From assembly GCF_963678635.1 (NCBI RefSeq), contig NC_087064.1:31410369-31474368 (forward strand): DNA of 64,000 bases, read 5' to 3'. The notes beneath the pieces are model-generated. The model was not told the origin of the DNA, searched no databases, and saw only the letters and a list, made by a program, of their open reading frames with translations. Position 1 is the first letter of the stretch. The number at the start of each line of letters is the position of its first letter. The position numbers and the translations under genes are program-made. Shown piece after piece: positions 1-9,623 of this stretch. Origin of the DNA: Symsagittifera roscoffensis (lineage: Eukaryota > Xenacoelomorpha > Acoela > Convolutidae).

Positions 1-927
1 GGAAATGATACAAAATATACCGAATGGTCAGCAGATGTAAAATTATTTCCCTTAGCGTATAATTCACAAATTACGACAACTTTAGGAATGTCACCATACG
101 AAATGGTTTTTAACCAAAAGCCACGCAAACCAATAATGTTTACAGCAAATTCTCATAAAAACGCACAAGGTTATTGTCAACCAAATAAAGACTCAATTTG
201 TTATAACCTACCTTTACATACACACGATGAAGATCATTTTCATCACCCACAAATTCTTAAACTAGCCTCCGGTACACACACCGAATGGATTCTAAATAGA
301 GATAAAAAACACAATGAAATTTATCAAAAAATAACAAAAAAGTTATTACAAAGACAAAACATTAATGAACAAATAAATTCACGCTTTACACCAGCCTCCG
401 ATTTAAAAATTGGAACATTTGTTTTAATACCTAATTTTAATACTCAAAAAGGAATTTCTAAAAAATTACAACCCCTTCGAAAAGGACCATACCAAATAAT
501 TGCAAAACCCACTGATGTCACATATAAAATTACCGACTCAAACAAAAAAGAAATTGTTCAACATCGAAACAACCTATTACCTTATTACCCAAAAGAATAC
601 GCACTCCGCGAATTAACTCAATTATATTCTTTCACAGGATTAAAAATCATTCAAAATGAACCACATCTGAAAAACACAGAACAAAATGATAACCCCACCG
701 AAAATCAAAACACAAAACCAATCGCCACCAAAATCAATACACAAAACCATAAAGAATCACCAAAACAAAGAAAAAATAGAAAAATGACCGAACAAATAAT
801 ACCCCAAGAACAAATCGACAAATCAGAAAATAGAAAAACAACAAGACTCCGAAATCAACCACGTAAAAACTATAAAATATTCATCCCCCAATCTAAAATT
901 TTAAAGAAAGTGGAATTTCAAAAGTAA
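1..927 (+). CDS. Pol C-terminus: integrase (5' end outside window)
   Basis: The frame is open from base 1 to the TAA at 925-927, giving 308 residues of the Pol C-terminus. The start shows the end of the integrase catalytic core: a tryptophan followed by an A-YN-S stretch and the signature T-LGMSPYEMVFNQKP (from base 82), typical of retroviral and Ty3/gypsy integrases just after the catalytic glutamate. A basic domain follows, with a chromatin-contact-like strand pattern (FVLIPNFNTQ, then LRKGPYQIIAKP). The tail is lysine- and asparagine-rich and disordered. The expected function is insertion of element cDNA into host DNA. A diverged, broken copy lies on the minus strand at 46050-46985. The ATG at 88 is internal, not a start. 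Confidence 0.9.
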   Translation, partial: GNDTKYTEWSADVKLFPLAYNSQITTTLGMSPYEMVFNQKPRKPIMFTANSHKNAQGYCQPNKDSICYNLPLHTHDEDHFHHPQILKLASGTHTEWILNRDKKHNEIYQKITKKLLQRQNINEQINSRFTPASDLKIGTFVLIPNFNTQKGISKKLQPLRKGPYQIIAKPTDVTYKITDSNKKEIVQHRNNLLPYYPKEYALRELTQLYSFTGLKIIQNEPHLKNTEQNDNPTENQNTKPIATKINTQNHKESPKQRKNRKMTEQIIPQEQIDKSENRKTTRLRNQPRKNYKIFIPQSKILKKVEFQK

Positions 928-1946
928 TTTTAACATTATACTTCACTATCTTGAAACCTTCGAAACATTTTTCATTTACATTTTTCAAAATAACATGCTG
1001 ACAAGTACGTAATAATTCTAGTTCAAAATAGACCAATAGGATTCATCCAATCCGTCACTTTCTCTAACTCAAACTAAGACCAATTAGACGAATCATATAG
1101 AACTCCAGGCACATCTATAACTATAACTTTACGACCTCCAGGTCAAAAATAAGCAAACCACTCCAACTTGACAACTAAAATAAATATCACCATAATACCG
1201 TACCCCTCCCTTATCTAATAACCCAAAGATCAACAATATTTCCCCAACTCAGACCACGAATACCCCCAAAGCAAATTTGTTAACTTAGCCTAAAGTAACA
1301 AAATGAACATTTTAATTAGCCTAAAGTATAAAAATCTCACCATACCCCGGATCATTTGACAAACAAAAATAAAGAAAAAGACGACCTCCCAGTCACCATG
1401 AAAATTGCCCCCAACAATTTTTTACAGAACTCAACCCACTTGTCAAAAAACTAATAAATAATCCGACCACACTAGAAAATCGCCTCAAACAGCAAAAAAT
1501 ATTCGACCAAGAGATCATTTCTTAAATGCTCTTCTCTCAATCAGTTACTCAAATACTCATAAATCTTAAACATTTTTTTACAATACTTGAAACCTTTATA
1601 ATATTTCTTTTTGATATACTTGAATCTTTTCTAATAATCCTAATCATTTTTTGTAACATTTTTTAAATTTTCTACACTATACTCGAACTATTCCTCCAAC
1701 TTTCCAAAACCCTTGATTACATCCACAGGTACGAGTCATATAACTTGTCTAAATGATACGAACAATTTTCAGTAGAACCGATATTTTTTTATTGTTTGTA
1801 ATTTTCATAGCATTCTTATCCCTCATTTTGACAATATGTAAATGTATAAAGAAAGCAATCCTCACATTTGCCCTAGCAACAATCCTTCTAATTCTTTTTT
1901 TGGAAGAATATTATAATAAACACAAAATTTCTCACTAAAGTAATAA
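928..1946 (+). other. Spacer between pol and the methionine-less ORF
   Basis: No long open frame. The stretch 960-1474 is recognisably conserved in element B (minus strand, about 45481-46050), so it is an old part of the element and not a chance insertion. It contains a good splice-donor match, CACAG|GTACGA, at 1724-1734. That donor could join to an acceptor near 1979 (ACCCAACAG) for an env mRNA, but this is inference only. Confidence 0.5.
1753..1938 (+). CDS. Small hydrophobic ORF, two predicted membrane segments
   Basis: Sixty-one codons from a real ATG. Residues 12-29 and about 34-50 form two strongly hydrophobic segments separated by a short CKCIKK basic hinge, so the product would be a hairpin membrane protein. 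It sits just upstream of the methionine-less ORF in another frame. It could be a small accessory (viroporin-like) protein, a spliced leader peptide or chance. No homologous frame was found in element B, where this part is deleted. Function not recognised. Confidence 0.3.
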   Translation: MIRTIFSRTDIFLLFVIFIAFLSLILTICKCIKKAILTFALATILLILFLEEYYNKHKISH

Positions 1947-3081
1947 TTCAAAAAACTATCAAAAATTGCTACCCAACAGTCACAAAGTCAGTCTTCACCG
2001 ACATCATCCCAAGATAACCAAACACCACCTTCAACTACTCAAAATCCTCAAACATCTACACGAATTTCTTTTCAAGACAATCCATACACTTTTGAAGAAC
2101 GACATGCTCGTTTATCAGAACCACTAGAACCAGTTCAACGACAAGCACCTCTAAGCGAACCAACATATAACCTATACCCAACACTACCACAAGAACTAAG
2201 TAGAATAAGAAATCCTAGTCAAAACCAAAATACAGTCGAAATAAATAGACAAATTATACATCCTCGACGAAACAGAAATTTTCAAACTCCACGAGTTCAT
2301 TTTGATATACCTCAATCCCCATCACAAAACACTCCAGAAAACCCCATTGGTATATTACCAGAAACCCCTACGCTTCTTTCACAACGTAGCACCTCAAGCC
2401 TACCATCAGATTACTTAGGTTCAACACCAACATCTGAACAAATACGTGAAAATCCTTTTAACCCCCCAAACCAAGCATCACGACTACCATATTGGACAAC
2501 ACATTCATTTACACAAGGTGAAATAAATTTAGTCAATAATCCAATAGATACTTCTACGGATACAACAACATCCTCATCACTACCAGAAACATTATCACTA
2601 CCATCAACACCATCAATAAGCCAGATTTCACCACCACCTTTTAACTTAAATTTTCCAAATAATCTCGACGCCAGATATCGAGAACAATCATCAATAAATA
2701 TTCCTTTAAGACTAGATTGGAATACATTTACAGCACCTCCACCATTATTTGGACAACATCAAGAAAGTAACCGCCTTCATAACTGGGCACTTAATAGATT
2801 ACAATATCGCCAAGATATTCACAACGATATCCGTGATCACAATATTCAAATACTCCAACAAAACAGTTTACAATTAAAGTTTGAAATCACAGTTAAGTTA
2901 AATAATATTACCCAACATCCCTACCCATTAAATCCACCTAACATAACAGCTCAATCACTACCACCACCGTTTATAACTACTGAAGTAATATACAAATACG
3001 ACAGATATACCAAAAACACAATTGGCTACATTACATTTTATAATCCATACTCAGGATTATCATACACATGTATATTCTAAA
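1947..3081 (+). CDS. Methionine-less ORF upstream of env, unknown function
   Basis: The frame has no stop from 1947 (after two stop codons at 1941-1946) to the TAA at 3079-3081, 377 sense codons. It contains no in-frame ATG, and by eye no GTG, TTG or CTG. An open frame this long is very unlikely by chance in AT-rich DNA, so it is almost certainly coding. The first 220 or so residues are rich in Pro, Ser, Thr and Gln and look disordered. The last 150 are more ordered, with LDWNTFTAPPPLFGQ and a YKYDRYTKNTIGYITFYNPY stretch. Its end overlaps the env ATG (3068) by 14 nt in a different frame. Translation must come from splicing to an upstream start, frameshifting or a non-AUG codon. A structural or env-associated protein is possible, but nothing is recognised. 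Confidence 0.7.
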
Positions 3082-5686
3082 ATTATTAATTTTTCTCCAA
3101 CTCCTTTTTCTAGTAATCTCAAATCAAAGCATAAACCCTTCCCCTCGTACAGGACCACAAGATTTATTTGTAACACATTACGATTGTGAAGAAAATGAAC
3201 AAAAAACACTACATAAATATGCAATAAATCAAGTATCACAATGTGAAACAGAACCACAAGCTATAGAAACCACAGATGTAATAGCAACACTCTATTCAAA
3301 AGCCCGAGCAACAACAGTTACAGGTTATAAATTCACAGCAACATTTTCCGAAAAGAAAGTACATTGTTCACAAGTCTCGAACGGAAACAAAAACCGACTT
3401 GACCATGAATCATTCTATCAAAGTAATATAGAACGTCTTTTACATCTCAATCCCGACGATTGTAAAAATGAATTACTTAGACTAAACATCACACAAAATA
3501 AAAACTCCGCAAGAAAGTTAGTTAATTTTCAAGTTTTTTCAGACTCTGTACATCAATCACAACTTGAAAGACACCAAGGACATATAAAACTAGACGAAAA
3601 ATACCCGTATAACGGCGCACACGGACGATTAACCTATGACCTACACGATAAACATTGGATACCACACATTGGTATAAATGACCCATCAAACTGCAAAGCA
3701 GACACAAAAAATAAAGGATACCAAGAAATAATGTTTTTTGATTGGAAAATACAACTCGAAAAAATACAACTAACACGAGATTTATCAGATAATACAATGA
3801 TCTATCAAGGAATCCGATTACCTTGTAAAAATGATCAAGGTTATTGCGATCCTACAACGAGAACACAAGCAACAATTGTTTGGTTCCCCGAAGATACATG
3901 TACAACATTTCAAGTAGCAAAAATACACGCCCGTATGATAAAATTTCACGAAAAATATTTTATACAATCAATTCCATATGAACAAGTCCATCCATCACGA
4001 AAACTAAGTTCTAATTTTAGAAACATACACAATATAGAAAATAAATTGACACGTTTTCAAATATATCAAGAAACAGAACTTGCATGTAAATACAGGAATC
4101 CACTTCACAGAACACAATACTCTGAAATATTAGTTGAATACGAAAAAGGATTCGACATGACCACTGGAAAAGTAAAAATCGACCCATATGCCACAGGTCA
4201 TCCTCCAAACGAAGGAACATCCTATATACCAGTTAATTTTGAAAAAAGCAACGGACAACCTGGTGGACATCTAAAACCCCATGACACCAGAAGCACACGC
4301 TTACAAGAATTATCACTAATGAATACTACATATTTCGGTAATATCCACTATGATATTCATTTAGATATGAAACTAGATTATACAATTAGCCGAATTTTTC
4401 AAGAAATGTCACTCTCCGAATTAGAAACACTACACCAACTATGCGAATTAGAACGAACACAAATATTACAATCACTTGCACTAGCAGTATTAAAAATACC
4501 CTATGCAGGATACTTATTATCTGGAAATAGATCAAATTTTTTAGACTATGAAGGAAACATCTTATGGTTTTATACTTGTACTAAAAAAGTATCACCACTA
4601 TACGTTTTTGAAGATAAACGATGTTATAAAAGAATCCCTATCTTTTATAAGAATAAAGTACATTTCGTGGATACACTTTCACGAAGAACCTATTTCTGGG
4701 ATACCGCAGTCCCATGTGGATCAGAAAACAGCCACAATGTAGTACAACTAAACCCTGATGAAAATAAATATTATCTTCTCACTCCATATCCCACATTAAT
4801 GCAATCACTCAAAAAATTTTCACCAGAAAGCATTCGCGCTATTGCTCGAAACCCAAATATAGACTTACAATCAATAGGAATCTATTCAAAATCAGATATT
4901 CAACATCACATTAGAACACAACAATTCCAAGAATTATTAACACAAATGGACACTATACAAAGACAATCAATAGACCAAAATTTACGCAAACTTGCAGAAA
5001 CCGCAGGATTTGCCGATATCTACACGCAAGACTATAGCGGATATTTTAAAGACATTAAAGATTATATATATCTAAACGGTGAAAAATACCGTCCCCAAGA
5101 TATATCACCAATTAACATTTTTAGCTTTGTTACACTCAAAAATGAGATCCTCGATTTTCTAGGATGGCCCTACTACATCTTAGAAAAATTGACTATTTTA
5201 TACGCAATGTTTAACTTTATTGGATTTCTTTTCTCACTTTTAAAAGGAATCTACAACACATGTGCTATACACACACAAGTCAATCGACAAGCAAGTGTAG
5301 CACGCATACTCTTTGCAGGATTTTTTGGAATCTTTTCTACATCTATAAACAAAATTCTTTTAGACGCACAAATAAAAGAATATAACACAAAAATAGCAAC
5401 ACGACAAAATACATACGACGAAGAACATAACAATGTAGACATAACGCCAACGGCACCACAATTACCACCCCTACCAAATAACCATCCACTATCCCTAGTC
5501 CCACGAAATTTTCGAAATTTAGCCATCACACATAATCCAAATTTTCGACTCACCACATCACAAAGTCCCGTTCAACATATAATGACACACCAGTCACAAG
5601 ATGATAATACTTATGAACAAATTATTGAACAACCCCATACCACCGCTTTTCAGTCTCAAAATAATCATTTTTTTAGCCCACGATGA
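3068..5686 (+). CDS. Env-like membrane glycoprotein
   Basis: An 872-residue protein with the layout of an envelope fusion glycoprotein. Residues 1-18 are a signal peptide (LKLLIFLQLLFLVIS). A long ectodomain follows with many cysteines and some N-glycosylation sites (for example NIT and NTT). A membrane segment lies at about residues 700-728, a second short hydrophobic stretch at about 747-760, and a roughly 110-residue proline- and asparagine-rich tail completes the protein. Around residues 500-575 there is a C...CY-IP......FVD...R......PC arrangement. In my judgement it resembles glycoproteins of chuvirus-like mononegaviruses that several invertebrate LTR elements have captured; this is inference from pattern only. 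The ATG at 3068 is chosen because the signal peptide starts there. The stop overlaps the next ORF as ATGA. The frame is intact. Confidence 0.8.
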   Translation: MYILKLLIFLQLLFLVISNQSINPSPRTGPQDLFVTHYDCEENEQKTLHKYAINQVSQCETEPQAIETTDVIATLYSKARATTVTGYKFTATFSEKKVHCSQVSNGNKNRLDHESFYQSNIERLLHLNPDDCKNELLRLNITQNKNSARKLVNFQVFSDSVHQSQLERHQGHIKLDEKYPYNGAHGRLTYDLHDKHWIPHIGINDPSNCKADTKNKGYQEIMFFDWKIQLEKIQLTRDLSDNTMIYQGIRLPCKNDQGYCDPTTRTQATIVWFPEDTCTTFQVAKIHARMIKFHEKYFIQSIPYEQVHPSRKLSSNFRNIHNIENKLTRFQIYQETELACKYRNPLHRTQYSEILVEYEKGFDMTTGKVKIDPYATGHPPNEGTSYIPVNFEKSNGQPGGHLKPHDTRSTRLQELSLMNTTYFGNIHYDIHLDMKLDYTISRIFQEMSLSELETLHQLCELERTQILQSLALAVLKIPYAGYLLSGNRSNFLDYEGNILWFYTCTKKVSPLYVFEDKRCYKRIPIFYKNKVHFVDTLSRRTYFWDTAVPCGSENSHNVVQLNPDENKYYLLTPYPTLMQSLKKFSPESIRAIARNPNIDLQSIGIYSKSDIQHHIRTQQFQELLTQMDTIQRQSIDQNLRKLAETAGFADIYTQDYSGYFKDIKDYIYLNGEKYRPQDISPINIFSFVTLKNEILDFLGWPYYILEKLTILYAMFNFIGFLFSLLKGIYNTCAIHTQVNRQASVARILFAGFFGIFSTSINKILLDAQIKEYNTKIATRQNTYDEEHNNVDITPTAPQLPPLPNNHPLSLVPRNFRNLAITHNPNFRLTTSQSPVQHIMTHQSQDDNTYEQIIEQPHTTAFQSQNNHFFSPR

Positions 5687-7488
5687 GCCGCCAACTTGGA
5701 TCACTACACCGATCAAATTCCCACCCAACCAATCTTACCTCTCCAATCCCAATAATACCACTTTTTGCTTTTCCGCCACCCGATTTTCCATCTAGTAATG
5801 TAACATCAGGCATGAATTCCGACACTAATTCACACACCTCAGTTTTATATTCCATCTCACAACTCAATAACCCGAATATTGAAACCCCCGATGAATTTGC
5901 CGACTCAGAACCATCCCCATCCAATAATTTTCATAACTCTTCTAATTTTTCTCAACCCCCTTTTCAACCCATATTATCCAATAACCCTGACCCCATCACT
6001 CCCACACCCTCTTATGCTTCCCAAGTTACTCCAACCTACTCCTCATACCATTCTGACCAATCATCTCCTTCTCCAGACACCCCCCGAATCTCCCCAGAGC
6101 TAGATAATTTTATTACCCTTCAACAACAACCCTACCACCTTAATACCCCAACCATAAACCAAATCTCCTCCACAATAAATTCATCCAACCCCCCTACCCC
6201 TACACCCTCTTCAAATTATACTGAATCATTAGCACCATCATCCACATCAACTGAATCTTCACTCAACACTAATAGAGCTTACCGCACTTTTAAAAGAAAG
6301 TTCCCCAACCATCCTTTCCCAGCAAAACCAGGAACAGCCCGTGAATACATCAACCATCCCAAGCATACTAACACAAAAGAATTTTTAGCCATCACCTTAC
6401 CCTCATTTCCACAATACACCTTAAACACCCCCCACGACACTAACGAAACACGCAACTTTGTAGATGAATACGTTTTAATGCCCACTCTCTCTTGGACCTC
6501 ATATTATCATTTTACTAACCCTCTTTGTTTACCTTTATCTAACACTCACATCGATATAGAGCGAAATACGGACATGCTATATCGACTCACTACACCACTA
6601 ACCGCTAGACAATTTACTTACGTTGGATATAAAAAATCACTAAAAACACACACTGCACCTAGAGCTAACGAATATACACTCGAATACTATGATCACAACA
6701 TCATCAGAGCTAACCAAGATCAATTCTTAGACGACGATCGCTTCGCTAATCCACAAATTACCGAGAAATTTTTCATCAAGACACCATATATATTTACACT
6801 AAACATCTTCGACCGAAAGTTTGATCACATTATTTCAGAAGCACTAACAGACACACAAGCATACGAAAGTTTTAAAGAACGCTTCCAAATATTTTCACTA
6901 ACCTTTCATTTCCTTGCACCACACGAAAGAGATTTACACTGCTCACACGATATTATGTTGCGCACTAAACAAACCCACACATATAGTTATTATCGCTTCA
7001 TCCAAAATCACTTTGACCTACACACACCCTCTAGACAACCACACCATCGTTTTCAATTCATTAATTCCAAATACACTTCACCATTTTTCCTAAATTTCAC
7101 ATATTGCATTAAAGATACTAACCTTCATGGTATTCTTCGTAATTATGACCCCATAACCCAAATGTACATCTTCTGTCCCATCACCAAGACCTTCAACGCC
7201 GAAGAATCCCGACCCTTCCTTATCCCGCACGAGTTTGTACAACCTATAGAAATCCCAATTTTAGAATTCATCCACAACACTAAATTCAATCACAAATTAT
7301 ATAATCTAATCCAAAACACACCTTATGAGTTTGCAGTTGGCACTGAAGAACTAACCACTATTAAGGCACTTCAATTGCTTTGGCCACTGCTTCAGACTAA
7401 AAATATCATCCGCATCTTAGCTAAACTACTAACAACTTCAGAACTAATTCACGACATCTTCCCCCACGGTTTTTTCCCCGACGACTAA
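5683..7488 (+). CDS. Extra ORF downstream of env, unknown function (601 aa)
   Basis: The ATG at 5683 overlaps the env stop as ATGA, so the two frames are coupled with a -1 offset, an arrangement that suits termination-reinitiation. Residues 1 to about 205 are Pro/Ser/Thr/Asn-rich and low in complexity. Residues 206-601 look folded, with mixed aromatic, charged and hydrophobic residues and no obvious membrane segment or signal peptide. The last 35 or so codons are recognisable in element B (minus strand near 45400-45480), so the ORF is a family trait. I recognise no domain. A structural, matrix-like or RNA-binding role would be a guess. Most Ty3/gypsy elements end with env, so an intact ORF of this size after env is unusual. 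Confidence 0.7.
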   Translation: MSRQLGSLHRSNSHPTNLTSPIPIIPLFAFPPPDFPSSNVTSGMNSDTNSHTSVLYSISQLNNPNIETPDEFADSEPSPSNNFHNSSNFSQPPFQPILSNNPDPITPTPSYASQVTPTYSSYHSDQSSPSPDTPRISPELDNFITLQQQPYHLNTPTINQISSTINSSNPPTPTPSSNYTESLAPSSTSTESSLNTNRAYRTFKRKFPNHPFPAKPGTAREYINHPKHTNTKEFLAITLPSFPQYTLNTPHDTNETRNFVDEYVLMPTLSWTSYYHFTNPLCLPLSNTHIDIERNTDMLYRLTTPLTARQFTYVGYKKSLKTHTAPRANEYTLEYYDHNIIRANQDQFLDDDRFANPQITEKFFIKTPYIFTLNIFDRKFDHIISEALTDTQAYESFKERFQIFSLTFHFLAPHERDLHCSHDIMLRTKQTHTYSYYRFIQNHFDLHTPSRQPHHRFQFINSKYTSPFFLNFTYCIKDTNLHGILRNYDPITQMYIFCPITKTFNAEESRPFLIPHEFVQPIEIPILEFIHNTKFNHKLYNLIQNTPYEFAVGTEELTTIKALQLLWPLLQTKNIIRILAKLLTTSELIHDIFPHGFFPDD

Positions 7489-9103
7489 CAGGTAAGTATG
7501 AATTAAATGAATATTACTAACTAATTAAAATATTAAAAAAACTCACCATACTTTATTCATGTTTTCTTTAGATTTTTAGCCTTCATCCGACAATCACCTA
7601 CAAAAACCACAAAAGACAAATAAAAATCGCAAATTTCATCAAACAGATTTCAAAAATTCTATTAATCTCTTACACTTATAAATTTATAATTTTAATACCA
7701 ATGCAATAAATTCATTTCTAAAATTTTCCCCACAAGCAGTAAATCTAATTATGATGAAAATTTGTAACTTAAAATTCCCCCATAACTAGCAGTAAATTTC
7801 CAAATTCTATGCAGTAAATTAATAAAATGCAAATGCAGTACTAACCTTTTGATATTTTCATTCATTCGCACAGAAATTCTATCCACACTCGCACAGCTCG
7901 CCCACGAAGAATTGTTTAAAATAATGAATTTCAGTTTCAAGTTTTCACAATCAACAACTCTAACATATAATAACATGTTTCAAACTTTCCTTTAACCCGG
8001 TTGGAAAGGAATCATATACTAAACAAAACTAACCAACGCAGCTTACTAAATACCAAAAATCATAGAATAACAGCATGACTAAGAAAAGGAAACCAACGGT
8101 ACCCAAACCGGATTAACCCAGTTTAAAACTGGATAATTTATTCTTTTGAAGACTATTATAAAGTCTAAGAAAGAAATAATAAAACACAAAAAAGTCGAAA
8201 GACAAACCCATACCACGAACAATTTGCTTTTTGGAAAAAGGACATAACCAACAAGACATAAGAAAAACCACAACAAACCCAACATAAAACGTTGTCACAT
8301 AACAGGACCCCTCACAAAAACCGCATGAAATCATACTCCCACTCCTGGCCTAACCCACCAGGAAGGACGTCCTGAGCATGCTCTATAGCCGGCCTAACCC
8401 ACCGTGCTACATCCACGCTTTGTGACCACACCTCTATTTTTAATAAGAGCTACTCAAGTGTGAGTAACTCTTCAAAATAACCGAACTAAAACAAAAAGCT
8501 TTTGTGAAAACAACTAACTAAAATCATAATTAAAAAATATTAAACTAATAAATGTTTTATAAAATGTAAATTACATTATGCAATACATAGATCAGAATAC
8601 AACACCAAGGACGAACATCTAAAGACAAAACGACCCCACTACACTCGAGAGAGAATGACCAACCACAATCGATATGCCACTCACAATCACAACTCAAAGG
8701 ATTTAGAGTACGACTTGACTTCGCAGAAAAGGACTTCATTGAACTAGAACAATGACCACCTCGATGTTCAAGTATACGTACAGATCCGAGTAACCAGGCA
8801 TCCCCTCCACGCACAATCTCCACGCCATTCCCAAACTAGATCAGACACAAAAGAAGTTCTCCACGCAGAACAGAAAAACCTGACATAGCAAACCATTCTG
8901 AAATCAGATTTGAGTTTGTTGCGAAGACTTAGTCGTTGTCACTAGAAGACACAACGTCTTATGTCTCTAACTCCAGCTTCCTGGAACTTCTTTAATAAAA
9001 AGGAAACAGAAGAAATAAGATGTTCGCCAAACACCAACGTCCATCATCCATCCTTCGAATTGCAGAAAAACTATTCTAAAAAACTCTGTAAAACCCGGAT
9101 GGG
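7489..9103 (+). other. 3' untranslated region of E1
   Basis: This 1.6 kb between the last stop and the LTR has no convincing ORF. Parts are conserved in element B (44211-45400), including TTTAACCCGGTTGGAAAGGA near 7991-8010. A GCAGTAAAT motif recurs at about 7736, 7787 and 7811, with a weaker match at 7703. The last bases before the LTR (ACCCGGATGGG) occupy the polypurine-tract position and are shared with element B. Confidence 0.55.
7492..7572 (+). other. Candidate intron just after the last stop codon of E1
   Basis: CAG|GTAAGT, a perfect donor, starts 3 nt after the stop codon. About 80 nt later a pyrimidine tract ends in TTTTCTTTAG (7563-7572). In element B the acceptor is conserved (a long T-rich tract ending CTTTAG, near 45330), while the donor has mutated to AAG|TTAAGT. 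A second possible acceptor is TTTTTAG at 7579. Confidence 0.5.
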
Positions 9104-9513
9104 TGGAACCTGATCTAAACTACATTTTATGATTGGATAATTTAGATATTTTACCAATGTAAAGTATTTAATATTAACCAATCATGATCCATCTAACTAA
9201 CAACCCACTTATTTATAAGTGCTGAAGTTACTTGTAATTTCAGCACCAGAGAGATTTGAATTTAACTTAGAAATTAGTTGGACTCTCCCGAGCGCTTCAG
9301 CAGCCGCAATAAACCAGTATACCCTAGATCTATTGAGCCTAGCAGAGACTAGTTAAACAACCTGAGACTAGATAGTATAAGAGTAAGATTAGGATCGGTA
9401 TTAGACTAAGAAGTTGCACGAATCTATCCGGCCGAAAATAAGATAGCGTGACGAGCAGACGGTGTACCCTATCCGAAATTACTCTATGAGTTAACCAACT
9501 CGGTCCTAACTCA
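9104..9513 (+). repeat. 3' LTR of E1
   Basis: 410 bp, starting TGGAACC and ending AACTCA. Boundaries come from comparison with the three minus-strand LTRs: the left edge matches the outer edges of the LTRs ending at 39421 and 50914, and the right edge is where the 5' LTRs switch to the primer-binding site. It contains a TATA-like element and a hairpin (see 9207-9246). Confidence 0.88.
9207..9246 (+). promoter_or_regulatory. LTR TATA-like box and 28-nt hairpin
   Basis: CACTTATTTATAAGTG contains a TATA-like core. The hairpin GTGCTGAAGTTAC-TT-GTAATTTCAGCAC (9219-9246) follows immediately. The other LTRs carry the same hairpin at 39277-39304, 44066-44093 and 50765-50792 with compensatory changes. 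Its position suggests the start of the transcribed R region. Confidence 0.55.
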
Positions 9514-9623
9514 CACGGTTATAAGATTTATAGTTCGTTGAACAACAATTTTTGAGCTTCGACAAGCGAACGCATTTAGATTTTTCTCATAAGGAAATCG
9601 TTTGCTCGATAGGTAATGGCAAT

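Larger units (their letters stand above)
1..9513 (+). mobile_element. Ty3/gypsy-type LTR retrotransposon E1, 3' half, env-bearing
   Basis: The window opens inside pol of an LTR retrotransposon and runs to the end of its 3' LTR. Order: integrase C-terminal part (1-927), spacer with a small hydrophobic ORF, a methionine-less ORF (1947-3081), an env-like glycoprotein (3068-5686), an unknown 601-residue ORF (5683-7488), a 1.6-kb untranslated region and the 3' LTR (9104-9513). All long frames are open, so this copy looks young. The coding strand is A-rich and G-poor, unlike the host exons. The same LTR occurs three more times on the minus strand (39011-39421, 43806-44210, 50505-50914). Integrase placed after the core polymerase region and the TG...CA LTR fit Ty3/gypsy; reverse transcriptase lies outside the window, so the class is partly inferred from elements A and B. 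Confidence 0.88.

Noticed and set aside
5251-5556. Open frame on the minus strand inside env
   Set aside because: Antisense shadow of a long, well-supported coding frame; no motif or splice signals.
9552-9623. N-terminal extension of the small host gene
   Set aside because: In frame but begins with TTG; the first ATG is at 9624.
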